Shown: positions 8,506-18,552 of the stretch, piece by piece | How positions within the stretch are numbered: the first letter of the stretch is position 1 | Layout of the letters: every line of letters begins with the position of its first letter | Source of the DNA: an uncultured bacterium | GTDB lineage: Bacteria; Verrucomicrobiota; Kiritimatiellia; CAIKKV01; CAITUY01 | DNA length: 62,033 nucleotides | Assembly: GCA_903895695.1 (NCBI GenBank) | Contig: CAITUY010000004.1 | Location: 1 to 62,033, forward strand | Direction of reading: 5' to 3' | Notes under the pieces: generated by a model | What the model was told of the DNA's origin: nothing | Database searches by the model: none | What the model saw: only the letters and a program-made list of their open reading frames with translations | Translations under genes and position numbers: made by a program

Positions 8506-9003
8506 ATGAACGCATGGAGTGCAGGGAGAACCATCCTCGGGTGGGTGGTTTTGGCTGTCTCGGCCGCGACGTTGACACACGCGGCCCCGGTGGAGCCGCA
8601 CAACGCGGTGGCCGGCGGTGACGTCCAATGGTTGACGTCATTTCAGCAGGCTAAGACACAGGCATTGGGACGACATGTGCCGATACTGGCCGACTTCTCG
8701 GGGTCGGACTGGTGCGGCTGGTGCATGAAGCTGGAGAAAGAGGTCTTTACCGAGAAGGCGTTCAAGGACTATGCGTCCACGAACTTTGTCCTGCTCCTGG
8801 TTGACTTCCCGCGGCGCACGGCTCAGGACGCGGAGGTAGCGAAGCAGAATCAGGCAATGGCCGAGCAATACGGGATCGAAGGGTTTCCAACAATCCTTCT
8901 GCTGGACGCGACGGGCAAGGAACTGGCAAGGACAGGCTATCGGCCTGGCGGCGCTCAGGCCTATGTCCAACATCTCAAATCGCTTTTGGCCAAGCGTGGG
9001 TGA
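8506..9003 (+). CDS. exported thioredoxin-like protein
   Basis: 165 aa. A cleavable signal peptide (hydrophobic core about residues 9-24, THAAP cleavage region) precedes a thioredoxin fold of the thioredoxin_7/DUF255-like type. The active site is W-C-G-W-C (Cys70 and Cys73), and the cis-proline strand appears as GIEGFPTILLL. It probably acts as a periplasmic dithiol reductase or isomerase and could be recharged by the DsbD-like protein encoded 1.3 kb downstream. ATG 8506 has GGGGAG five bases upstream; an in-frame GTG at 8461 is rejected because it would put a polar extension before the signal. It opens the oxidative-defence cluster. Confidence 0.85.
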   Translation: MNAWSAGRTILGWVVLAVSAATLTHAAPVEPHNAVAGGDVQWLTSFQQAKTQALGRHVPILADFSGSDWCGWCMKLEKEVFTEKAFKDYASTNFVLLLVDFPRRTAQDAEVAKQNQAMAEQYGIEGFPTILLLDATGKELARTGYRPGGAQAYVQHLKSLLAKRG

Positions 9004-9020
9004 CACGGTCGATAACCGTG
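9004..9020 (+). terminator. short hairpin after thioredoxin-like gene
   Basis: CACGGT, five-base loop CGATA, ACCGTG: a perfect 6-bp stem that begins right after the TGA of the thioredoxin-like gene. There is no U-tract, so it may be a processing or attenuation element and not a true terminator. Confidence 0.3.
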
Positions 9021-9066
9021 GCAGTGACGGGTCTTGACAGCAAAGCAGAGCGAAGGAGAACGAGGA

Positions 9067-9225
9067 ATGAAGTACGTGTGCAACGTGTGCGGCTATGTGT
9101 ATGATCCGAAAGTGGGCGACAGTGAACATGGAATCGAGCCGGGAACGGCGTTTGAGGATATACCCGACGATTGGGTGTGCCCGGATTGCGGGGTCGGAAA
9201 GAGCGAGTTCTCGGCGCAGGAGTGA
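9067..9225 (+). CDS. rub: rubredoxin
   Basis: 52 aa, the standard rubredoxin size. Two Cys-x2-Cys knuckles, [12 protein letters not shown] and [13 protein letters not shown], provide the four ligands of a single iron, and the typical [11 protein letters not shown] segment lies between them. It is a cytoplasmic one-electron carrier. In anaerobes it feeds electrons to superoxide reductase, and the next gene encodes just that enzyme, 35 bases downstream. ATG 9067 follows a strong GAAGGAG...GAGG region. I am sure of the family. Confidence 0.95.
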   Translation: MKYVCNVCGYVYDPKVGDSEHGIEPGTAFEDIPDDWVCPDCGVGKSEFSAQE

Positions 9226-9260
9226 TTGAGATCGGAAGCGAAACGAGCGGGGAGACGGCT

Positions 9261-9638
9261 ATGGCGAACAGGCAAGATGTCTACAAGTGCGAAACGTGCG
9301 GGAATATTCTGGAAGTTCTGCACGCCGGTGGCGGAGAGCCTTCGTGTTGTGGAAAGTCGATGAAAGTTTTCAAGGACAACACGGTTGACGCTTCGAAAGA
9401 AAAGCACATGCCGGTGGTCGAGAAGTTGGCGAACGGGTACAAAGTGACGGTGGGAAGCATCCCGCATCCTATGGAAGACAAACATTTTATCGAATGGATC
9501 GAGTTGACGACTGGCGACGCCGTGAGCCGCAGATTCTTGAAGCCCGGGCAGCCGCCCGTGGCTATGTTCGAGGGCGTGACGGCACCGGGCGCCGTGGCGC
9601 GCGCGTTTTGCAACCTGCACGGGCTTTGGAAGGCATGA
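9261..9638 (+). CDS. dfx: desulfoferrodoxin (superoxide reductase, two-iron type)
   Basis: 125 aa. It reduces superoxide to hydrogen peroxide without making oxygen, a hallmark of anaerobes and microaerophiles. The N-terminal desulforedoxin-like knuckle has four Cys (KCETCG and SCCG, residues about 9-30), so this is the two-centre form. The catalytic His4Cys iron site is visible as EKHMP, IPHPM...KHFIEWIEL and the C-terminal FCNLHGLW. Rubredoxin, its likely electron donor, lies immediately upstream and ferritin immediately downstream. Shine-Dalgarno GGGGAG precedes ATG 9261. Confidence 0.95.
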   Translation: MANRQDVYKCETCGNILEVLHAGGGEPSCCGKSMKVFKDNTVDASKEKHMPVVEKLANGYKVTVGSIPHPMEDKHFIEWIELTTGDAVSRRFLKPGQPPVAMFEGVTAPGAVARAFCNLHGLWKA

Positions 9639-9680
9639 ACAGCCGCGGCGGAAGATTCCGCCGCGACAGAAGGAGACACG

Positions 9681-10181
9681 ATGATCGGGAAGAAAATAGA
9701 AAAGGCGCTCAACGAGCAGATCAACAGGGAATTATATTCGGCCTACTTGTACTTGGGAATGTCGGCCCAATCGCATGCCTTGGGCTTGCGCGGGGCGGGC
9801 AACTGGTTTTACGTCCAGTACCAGGAAGAGACGGGGCATGCCCTGAAACTCTACAAGTACCTGCTGGAACAAGGGGCCGGCGTCGAGCTGGCTTCGATCG
9901 ATAAGCCCAAGGCGACCTTCACGACTCTGCTTGCCATGTTCGAGGCGACATTGAAGCACGAACGGTTCATTACCCAGTCGATTAACGACTTGATGGGCTT
10001 GGCCGTATCGGAGAAGGATTATGCGACCCAGATCATGCTTCAGTGGTTTGTCACGGAGCAGGTCGAAGAGGAAGCCAACGATACGGAATTTGTGACTACG
10101 CTGAAGATGGCCGGTAGTTCCGCCGGCACGCTCCTGATGCTGGACAAGCAACTCGGGAAGCGGGTCTTCAAGGCCGGATAG
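9681..10181 (+). CDS. ftnA: ferritin (non-haem)
   Basis: 166 aa four-helix-bundle ferritin of the bacterial FtnA type. Ferroxidase ligands are visible in the order E (QINRELYSAYLYL), ExxH (QEETGHALKLYKY) and E/Q on helix C-D (QWFVTEQVEEE). It stores iron and removes Fe(II), limiting Fenton chemistry; this suits its place after the superoxide reductase, whose product is peroxide. It has no haem-binding Met as in bacterioferritin that I can place. GGAG sits six bases before the ATG. It is probably the last gene of a thioredoxin-like, rubredoxin, desulfoferrodoxin and ferritin unit. Confidence 0.93.
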   Translation: MIGKKIEKALNEQINRELYSAYLYLGMSAQSHALGLRGAGNWFYVQYQEETGHALKLYKYLLEQGAGVELASIDKPKATFTTLLAMFEATLKHERFITQSINDLMGLAVSEKDYATQIMLQWFVTEQVEEEANDTEFVTTLKMAGSSAGTLLMLDKQLGKRVFKAG

Positions 10182-10238
10182 GTTGATGCGGGATGCCGCC
10201 TGCGGTTTGCGCGGAGGTGGGCACGGTGTGAGTGTCGT

Positions 10239-10263
10239 GTCGGCCGGCCGATGGCCGGCCGAC
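10239..10263 (+). terminator. strong GC-rich palindrome after ferritin gene
   Basis: GTCGGCCGGCC, loop GAT, GGCCGGCCGAC: an 11-bp perfect stem between the ferritin stop and the DsbD-like gene. No U-run follows. It could be an intrinsic-terminator-like or mRNA-stabilising element, or a copy of a dispersed palindromic repeat. Confidence 0.45.
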
Positions 10264-10320
10264 CGTGAGGCTTGAGGCACCGTGAACATGTCGCAAAGGC
10301 GGCGGGACGGAAGGTGCATC

Positions 10321-12033
10321 ATGCGAAATGCGCACTTGGTGAGTGTAGTAGCTTGGGCCGGGTGCCTGTTGTGCGCCGGGCTTCAGGCTGCGCCCGCCGA
10401 TCCCTTCCATGTCACCGCTTCACTGACGGACGCGGGCACTTCCTGGGTGGCTGCCGTGACATTCGCGGTGCCGCCCCGCCACCACGTGTATGCGGATGAC
10501 TTGAGGGTGGAGGATGTCGGCGGCATTCCGTTAGCGCCGCTTGACCTCCCCAAGCCGGCGCGAATCCGGGATGCGTATTCGGGAAACGACCGCGAGATCT
10601 ATACGAACGATTTCGCCCTCGTCTACCGGGTGACTCGTCCGCTCGTTACCGGTCTCACCTTGAGGGTGCAGTACCAAGGCTGTAACGACACGACCTGCTT
10701 CTTTCCACAGAATAGGTTCTTCCCGCTGCAGCCAGGTCCGTCCAGCCCCCCTGCCGGGCAGGTTGCAGGGCAGCCATCGACATCATCGCCGCAACCGCCA
10801 CCTCCCGTTACCGGTCCCGCCGATTGGCAGATGCTCGATACGGTCCTGACCCCGGCAGGGCAGGCCGCCGGCTATCTCAACAAGGCGGAGTTCCTCGCAT
10901 TTCTCGACGTGGCTCAGCATGGAAGGGCAGCCTCGGCGTCTGACCGGAGGTCCCTCGGTGCCCGCTTCACGGGCAGCTTGGCCCTCTTCGGCGCGAACCC
11001 TGTGGAATTCTTCCATCGATTCGGGACGGTTTGGACCTTGCTACTAATTTTGGCCGGCGGCCTCCTGCTCAACTTGACCCCGTGCGTTTTGCCCATGATT
11101 CCCGTCAACCTGGCGATACTTGGCGCCGGTGCGCAAGGCAGTTCCCGCCTGCGGGGGTTTGGACTGGGTGCCGCCTATGGGATTGGGATAGCGCTGGTGT
11201 ACGGCGGGCTCGGTCTGGTCGTCGTGCTTACCGGTTCGACGTTCGGCGTACTCAATTCCATGCCATGGTTCAATGCCGTCATGGCGCTCGTCTTTGTAAT
11301 CCTCGCGCTGGCCATGTTCGACGTGATTCACATCGATCTTACGCGTTTCCAGCCCGCCGGCGGACGCATGGAGCGCCGGGGCAGCTATGGGGCCGCTGTA
11401 GGGCTGGGAGGGCTTTCGGCTTTGCTTGCCGGTGCCTGCGTGGCGCCCGTCGTCATCGCCGTGCTCGTGCTCGCGGGTAATCTCTACGCCGCCGGTGTCA
11501 CCCTTGGCCTGGCTCTGCCATTCGTGCTGGGCCTCGGAATGGCGCTGCCGTGGCCCCTGGCAGGAGCCGGACTGGCGTTCCTGCCAAAGCCCGGGTCTTG
11601 GATGACCTGGGTCAAGTACGGCTTCGGGGCTTTCATCCTGGCATTGGCCTTCTATTACGCGACCGTGGCGGTGAGTGGGTGGCGCAAGCCGCGGGCGCTG
11701 CAACCTGATGCGACCGGAGTGATTCACGTGTCGGCCGATGCCGGGCCATCGGCCTGGGCGGAAGTCGTGCGGCAAGCCGGGGCCTCCGGCAAGCCGGTCT
11801 TCATTGATTTTTGGGCCACATGGTGCAAGAACTGCGAAGCCATGGATGCCACGACTTTCCGCGATCCGGATGTCAGGGCACGACTGGCGGGATTTGAATG
11901 GGTCAAATGCCAGGCAGAACGGCCGAGCAACGGCTTGACGTCCGAGACGTTGGCTTATTTTGGCGTGAAAGGGTTGCCAACTTACGTCGTGCTCAAGCCC
12001 GGATCCGGTGCCGTCGATAGGCCTGCGCCGTGA
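10321..12033 (+). CDS. dsbD: DsbD-like thiol:disulfide interchange protein
   Basis: 570 aa with the three-part DsbD architecture. A signal peptide (1-23) is followed by a periplasmic alpha domain with a Cys pair in QGCNDTTCFFP. The transmembrane domain (from about 236) has its redox cysteines in LTPCVLPMIPV and GACVAPVVIAV, and the C-terminal thioredoxin domain has W-C-K-N-C near residues 501-505. It moves electrons from cytoplasmic thioredoxin to periplasmic thiols. The gamma domain is short: it stops soon after the LPTYVVL strand, about 20 residues before the usual end. ATG 10321 has GGAAGG upstream; an in-frame start at 10282 is less likely. Its stop codon overlaps the start of the next small frame (GTGA). 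Confidence 0.9.
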   Translation: MRNAHLVSVVAWAGCLLCAGLQAAPADPFHVTASLTDAGTSWVAAVTFAVPPRHHVYADDLRVEDVGGIPLAPLDLPKPARIRDAYSGNDREIYTNDFALVYRVTRPLVTGLTLRVQYQGCNDTTCFFPQNRFFPLQPGPSSPPAGQVAGQPSTSSPQPPPPVTGPADWQMLDTVLTPAGQAAGYLNKAEFLAFLDVAQHGRAASASDRRSLGARFTGSLALFGANPVEFFHRFGTVWTLLLILAGGLLLNLTPCVLPMIPVNLAILGAGAQGSSRLRGFGLGAAYGIGIALVYGGLGLVVVLTGSTFGVLNSMPWFNAVMALVFVILALAMFDVIHIDLTRFQPAGGRMERRGSYGAAVGLGGLSALLAGACVAPVVIAVLVLAGNLYAAGVTLGLALPFVLGLGMALPWPLAGAGLAFLPKPGSWMTWVKYGFGAFILALAFYYATVAVSGWRKPRALQPDATGVIHVSADAGPSAWAEVVRQAGASGKPVFIDFWATWCKNCEAMDATTFRDPDVRARLAGFEWVKCQAERPSNGLTSETLAYFGVKGLPTYVVLKPGSGAVDRPAP

Positions 12034-12215
12034 AAGGTAAAGGGAAGAAACATCCGTGCCCCGATTGCCGGGTCTGCCAGTGGTGTTCGGACGCGCGTTG
12101 TGCGCTGTGCCAAGGGTGGTTGGTTGAGGCGAATGCAACTGTGATATCCCGGAGGCGGCCGGCAGCGGCGAAGCCTGCAGGCTGTGCCGGTTGTTCGCGG
12201 AGGAGCAAGCCATGA
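12030..12215 (+). CDS. eight-cysteine mini-protein coupled to dsbD and zwf
   Basis: 61 aa, basic. The spacing C10-x2-C13-x2-C16-x2-C19-x4-C24-x2-C27 recalls an iron-sulphur or zinc knuckle; a last CxxC lies near the C-terminus. The GTG start shares bases with the dsbD stop (GTGA, 12030-12033) and the TGA stop shares bases with the zwf start (ATGA, 12212-12215). Four-base overlaps at both ends are what translational coupling of a real gene looks like and are unlikely by chance. The start lacks a clear Shine-Dalgarno. I do not know its function; a metal-binding or redox accessory is an inference. Confidence 0.55.
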   Translation: MKGKGKKHPCPDCRVCQWCSDARCALCQGWLVEANATVISRRRPAAAKPAGCAGCSRRSKP

Positions 12216-13675
12216 AAGATTCGGTCAAGGATGGTGCCCCGTTGGGCATCGTAGTCGTCGGGGCCTCGGGCGACCTGGCGAGCCGCAAGATCATTCCGGC
12301 GCTCTTTGCCCTGTATTGCCAGGGCCTGCTACCGGAGCAGTTTAACGTGTTTGGAATGGCAAGGACCTCTTTCACCCACGAGGCCTTCCGCGCTCACATC
12401 GCCGAAAATCTTACCTGCCGGTATGCCCCAGGCGAATCCTGCGCTGATCGGACGGCCGAGTTCCTGGCACGCTGCTACTACTCGGCCGGCCAGTACGGTT
12501 CGGCGGACGCTTATCTCGATCTTTACGGGATCATGCGTTCGATAGAGGGGCAGGGGTCCGTCAATCGCGTCTATTACATGGCCGTTCCCCCGGGGGTGTT
12601 TCTTGACGTGGCCAGAGCCTTGGGCGATGCAGGACTTATCGCGTGCGATCCGCGCCGCGAGTGGTCGCGTATCGTCATCGAGAAGCCGTTCGGCCGCGAT
12701 CGAGCCACGTCTGACGACCTCGTGCGGGAAATGCATAAAGTGTTCACGGAGGAGTCCACTTATCGGATCGATCATTATCTCGGGAAGGAAATCGTCCAGA
12801 ATCTGATGGTGTTGCGTTTTGCCAACCTTGTATTCGAGCCGTTGTGGAATCGGGAGTTCGTTGAGAGCGTGCGGATCACCTGGAAGGAGCCATTCGGCGT
12901 CGGGCAGCGCGGAGGCTACTTTGACGGGTACGGCATCATCCGGGACGTGATGCAGAACCACTTGCTGCAGATCCTGGCGCTGCTGGCCATGGATCGGCCC
13001 ACGCGGTTCGATGCCAACGCCGTACGCGACGCGAAGGTGCGGCTGCTGCGGGCCATCCCCCCGGTCGGCCTCGACGACGTCGTGACGGCCCAGTATACCG
13101 CGGGCGCCGGCAAGCCGGGCTACACCCAGGAACCGACTGTGCCGGCGGAGTCGCTGACGCCCACCTACGCGGCGTCCGTGCTGCGGATCGAAAACGACCG
13201 CTGGCGCGGCGTGCCCTTTTTCGTGGAGGCCGGCAAGGGGCTGGATGCCGGGCTGAGTGAGGTGCGGTTGCGCTTCCGTCGTCCCCCGGGCGAGTTGTTC
13301 GGCAATGCGGCCGGTCCCATCGAGGCCAACGAACTCGTCATCCGGGTTCAACCCGATGAGGCGATCGAGATGCGGATCATGAACAAGGTGCCCGGCCTCA
13401 AGATGGCGCTCCAGCCGACGCCGCTCAACCTGCGCTATCAGGCGGCTTTCAATGCGCAAATTCCCGACGCGTACGAATGTCTCCTGCTCGACATGCTGCG
13501 CGGCGACCGCAGTCTGTTCATCCGTGCCGACGAACTTGAGGCGGCCTGGGATATCTTTACGCCGGTCTTGCACGCGTTGGAGGCGAACCGGACGAGACCA
13601 GAGACCTACCCGCTCGGCAGTCACGGCCCAAAGGCGGCGGACCGCCTGGCCGCCCAATGCGGACTACAGCGTTAA
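12212..13675 (+). CDS. zwf: glucose-6-phosphate 1-dehydrogenase
   Basis: 487 aa, standard length. It oxidises glucose 6-phosphate to 6-phosphogluconolactone, making NADPH in the oxidative pentose phosphate pathway. The dinucleotide-binding GASGDLASRKIIPALF is at the N-terminus, and the active-site signature RIDHYLGKE with the substrate-binding Lys lies near residues 186-194. IEKPFGRD and the catalytic-His region agree with the family. GGAGGAG stands nine bases before ATG 12212. The gene for the next enzyme (pgl) follows after eight bases. Its link to the redox genes upstream suggests NADPH supply for thioredoxin and DsbD. Confidence 0.96.
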   Translation: MKDSVKDGAPLGIVVVGASGDLASRKIIPALFALYCQGLLPEQFNVFGMARTSFTHEAFRAHIAENLTCRYAPGESCADRTAEFLARCYYSAGQYGSADAYLDLYGIMRSIEGQGSVNRVYYMAVPPGVFLDVARALGDAGLIACDPRREWSRIVIEKPFGRDRATSDDLVREMHKVFTEESTYRIDHYLGKEIVQNLMVLRFANLVFEPLWNREFVESVRITWKEPFGVGQRGGYFDGYGIIRDVMQNHLLQILALLAMDRPTRFDANAVRDAKVRLLRAIPPVGLDDVVTAQYTAGAGKPGYTQEPTVPAESLTPTYAASVLRIENDRWRGVPFFVEAGKGLDAGLSEVRLRFRRPPGELFGNAAGPIEANELVIRVQPDEAIEMRIMNKVPGLKMALQPTPLNLRYQAAFNAQIPDAYECLLLDMLRGDRSLFIRADELEAAWDIFTPVLHALEANRTRPETYPLGSHGPKAADRLAAQCGLQR

Positions 13676-13683
13676 AGGGGCCC

Positions 13684-14355
13684 ATGACGCCACGGCTTCG
13701 ACAGTTTCGTTCTCCCGACGACCTGACACTGGCGGTCGCCGATTTGCTGGAGGAGCGTTTCCGGCACAAATACGGACGGCCGCACGCCGTCATGCTGTCC
13801 GGTGGCCGCACGCCCTTGGCAGCCTATGACGAGGTAGTGCGCCGGCGAACGCGAGCGTCCGACGATCTGTACATCTTCCTCTCCGATGAGAGACTCGTTC
13901 CCGACGATTCTCCCGAAAGCAACTATGGTCATCTGCGTCCAATGCTGGAAAGGCTGCAACTGCCCGAAGGCCGTGTAGTGCGGGCCGGGACCGACCTCCC
14001 TCTCAAGAAGGCGGCGGCGGACTACGAGCGGTCGTTGCAGCATTTTGTCCGGGGCGGCGGCCGCATCACGCTCGGGCTGCTGGGGCTTGGAGCCGATGGT
14101 CACACCGCGTCGCTCTTCACGCCCGACGATCTGGTACGAGGCAAGGGTGCGCTGGCGGTCGCCGTGAGCCGCCCGGAAGGCCCTGATCGCATTTCCGTGA
14201 CACCTGACTTGCTGAAACGCGTGGAAGTGCTTATCTTTCTGGCAGTCGGCCGCGACAAACAGGACGTGGTGTCCCGTCTGCTGAAGGAACCCGACTCATT
14301 GGTGGCCGGCCGGGCCGTACGCGACGCGGCGGCTGTGCAACTCTGGACCGCCTGA
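13684..14355 (+). CDS. pgl: 6-phosphogluconolactonase
   Basis: 223 aa member of the SugarP_isomerase/NagB fold, DevB type. It hydrolyses 6-phosphogluconolactone, the product of the upstream zwf enzyme. Motifs visible are VMLSGGRTPLAAY for phosphate binding, IFLSDERLVPDDSPESNYG and LLGLGADGHTASLFTP with the catalytic His. ATG 13684 follows AAGGGG, only eight bases after the zwf stop; an in-frame ATG at 13657 lies inside zwf. No 6-phosphogluconate dehydrogenase gene is present in the window. Confidence 0.95.
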   Translation: MTPRLRQFRSPDDLTLAVADLLEERFRHKYGRPHAVMLSGGRTPLAAYDEVVRRRTRASDDLYIFLSDERLVPDDSPESNYGHLRPMLERLQLPEGRVVRAGTDLPLKKAAADYERSLQHFVRGGGRITLGLLGLGADGHTASLFTPDDLVRGKGALAVAVSRPEGPDRISVTPDLLKRVEVLIFLAVGRDKQDVVSRLLKEPDSLVAGRAVRDAAAVQLWTA

Positions 14356-14401
14356 TGCGCGGTCGGCGCAACCCGGACACGGAATCGAAAGGATAACGAT
14401 C

Positions 14402-14590
14402 ATGTTGGACAAGAAGAAGGACTGCGGGCACGAACACGGGCATCCCGGGCACCTTTGCGTGCTGGCCAGCCAGGGCAAGTTCGAGGAGATCAAGGCCGTC
14501 GTCAAGAACCCGAAGTTCATGTGCTTCAACTGCGGGCGCATCGCCGACCGCGAGGGCAACCTCTGCAACCCGATGCCGCTGCAGGGCTGA
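14402..14590 (+). CDS. small His/Cys-rich protein, putative metal-binding
   Basis: 62 aa. The N-terminus is Cys/His-rich (C8-G-H-E-H-G-H-P-G-H, then Cys19) and the C-terminal half has FMCFNCGRIADREGNLC, a CxxC plus a distal Cys. Short proteins ending CxNCGRxAxxxxxLCxP are, as I recall, common in anaerobic Gram-negatives, where they have no assigned role; a zinc-ribbon-like fold is an inference. It has its own ATG preceded by AAAGGATAACG. It lies 46 bases after pgl and before ligA, so it probably belongs to the pgl transcript. Confidence 0.7.
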   Translation: MLDKKKDCGHEHGHPGHLCVLASQGKFEEIKAVVKNPKFMCFNCGRIADREGNLCNPMPLQG

Positions 14591-16996
<2,406 letters not shown>

Positions 16997-17036
16997 CATC
17001 AATCCCGCTTCTTCGGAATGCTCTAGGAGATACGCC

Positions 17037-17549
17037 ATGCCACAGGAACAAGACCTGTTTGGGAAGACATTTGATCAACAGTTGGAAGCTACGGGTGGGA
17101 ACCTGACGGGTCACGACATCGCGCCCAACCGGAGGATCGCCGGGGAGATTGTGCTTGAGCCGACGGAATCCGGCATCCGTGTTACCGCCCGCGATGCAGA
17201 GCATCGTGTCCTCTGGGGGTATGTCGGATCGAAGGAGACAACCCAACAAGTGCACTGCTGGGTTGCCACCTACGATACCCTTCAGAACTTGGTGGCAGAG
17301 GAATTGGAGAAACGCAGTCTTATTGCCCGAGAGAGCCAGGATCCAGTCGGCGCTGCCCATCGCGCACTGGAAGCTGTAGAAAAGACCATCAAATGGCTCC
17401 GTCGCGGACTGGAGGTCAAGGACGTCACAAGAGCGACACTGGAACGAGCCAGGACAATTGCTCGTATCGTGTCTGATGCAGATCGCCAGATGACTCACGA
17501 GGCCAGCACGCTGAAGGGGCTGAAATCCAAGACTGACAAGACGGCATAG
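17037..17549 (+). CDS. unknown protein with N-terminal EQDLF motif (ligA-linked island)
   Basis: 170 aa, soluble, no recognised family. Residues 4-8 are EQDLF, resembling the sliding-clamp-binding pentapeptide QL[SD]LF and identical in sequence and position to residues 4-8 of the protein encoded at 18553-19062. A small beta-rich domain (IAGEIVLEPTESGIRVTARD) is followed by a helical C-terminal half rich in Lys/Arg/Glu. AGGAGA precedes ATG 17037. It starts 40 bases after ligA and shares the lower GC content of ligA's 3' half. A link to DNA replication or repair is suggested only by neighbours and motif. Confidence 0.75.
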   Translation: MPQEQDLFGKTFDQQLEATGGNLTGHDIAPNRRIAGEIVLEPTESGIRVTARDAEHRVLWGYVGSKETTQQVHCWVATYDTLQNLVAEELEKRSLIARESQDPVGAAHRALEAVEKTIKWLRRGLEVKDVTRATLERARTIARIVSDADRQMTHEASTLKGLKSKTDKTA

Positions 17550-17611
17550 GCGTCACCCATTCATGGACTTGCATTTGACCGAATGTCGCCGCCACGATTA
17601 CACGCCATATC

Positions 17612-18544
17612 ATGAAGTTCACCGCCATTGACTTCGAAACGGCAAACTCAGCCCGAACTTCTGCCTGCGCAGTAGGCTTGGCGATGATCGAGGACGGGCA
17701 GATCGTTGGAAGACACTACCAACTCATCCGTCCGACCCCCTTCTGGTTTGACCCATTCAATACTTCGATCCACGGGATCACGGAACACGACGTCGCAGAC
17801 GCCCCAACCTTCCTGGAGACTTGGGAAATGATACACCCCAAGATTGTGGGCCCGCTTGTCGCTCATAACGCGGCCTTTGACATGAGCGTCCTGCGGGCAT
17901 CCCTGGATGGGTGCGGACGGAGTTACCCCGAGACGGATTACTTCTGCACGCTCGTCATCGCTCGATTGGCCTGGGCGGATAACCCAACCTATTCGCTTGG
18001 ATACATCGCCGGCGTTCTGGGCATCGAGTTTAAACACCATAATGCTCAAGAAGATGCCATCGCTTGCGCACGCATAGCGATTTCCGCTTGCCAGAGACTT
18101 GGCGTTTCGTCCCTCCACGCTCTCAATGACGTTTGTGCTCTGAGGATTGGCCGACTTTTTCCGGGTGGACATGTTCCCTGCGGCGTGCCGCGAAAGAAGA
18201 GCGCTAGAAGACCAGGAAATCACGGACTCAAGGCCGCCGACATTTTGCCGTCGTCGGATTCGATAGGCCAGCAACATCTATTCGCCGGCATGTCATTCGT
18301 CTTTACCGGTGCGTTCTCTTCGATGCGACGTCAAGACGCCATGCAGGCTGTCGTAGACCGAGGCGGCATCTGCCACGACACCGTAATGACCGATACCGAT
18401 TACCTTGTCGTCGGTCAGGAAGGATACAGCAGTCACTACGGGGCAGGATACAAGAGCGGGAAAATGGAGAAGGCCGAGAGGATGCGGGCCAAGGGATGGG
18501 CAATCGAAATCCTCTCGGAAGGCGAGTTTTTGTCGTCGCTGTAG
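17612..18544 (+). CDS. DnaQ-type 3'-5' exonuclease with C-terminal BRCT domain
   Basis: 310 aa. The N-terminal DEDDh exonuclease domain (about 1-165) has ExoI Asp7 and Glu9 in AIDFETAN, ExoII in VAHNAAFDMSVL near residue 90 and ExoIII in HHNAQEDA near 145. The C-terminal domain (about 225-310) is a BRCT repeat: FVFTGAFSSMRRQDA, DRGG and TDYLVVG resemble the BRCT of the ligase encoded just upstream. It probably degrades 3' ends at sites found by the BRCT domain, such as nicks or protein partners. It sits between two unknown genes whose products share an N-terminal motif. It is not the polymerase III epsilon subunit in layout, as it lacks the usual C-terminal tail. Confidence 0.9.
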   Translation: MKFTAIDFETANSARTSACAVGLAMIEDGQIVGRHYQLIRPTPFWFDPFNTSIHGITEHDVADAPTFLETWEMIHPKIVGPLVAHNAAFDMSVLRASLDGCGRSYPETDYFCTLVIARLAWADNPTYSLGYIAGVLGIEFKHHNAQEDAIACARIAISACQRLGVSSLHALNDVCALRIGRLFPGGHVPCGVPRKKSARRPGNHGLKAADILPSSDSIGQQHLFAGMSFVFTGAFSSMRRQDAMQAVVDRGGICHDTVMTDTDYLVVGQEGYSSHYGAGYKSGKMEKAERMRAKGWAIEILSEGEFLSSL

Positions 18545-18552
18545 GGACTATC

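Noticed and set aside
11044..13657. Long open frames on the minus strand (443 and 442 codons) opposite dsbD and zwf
   Set aside because: They mirror the codon bias of the plus-strand genes, lack any recognisable domain and are rich in Arg/Pro/His as antisense frames of GC-rich genes are.
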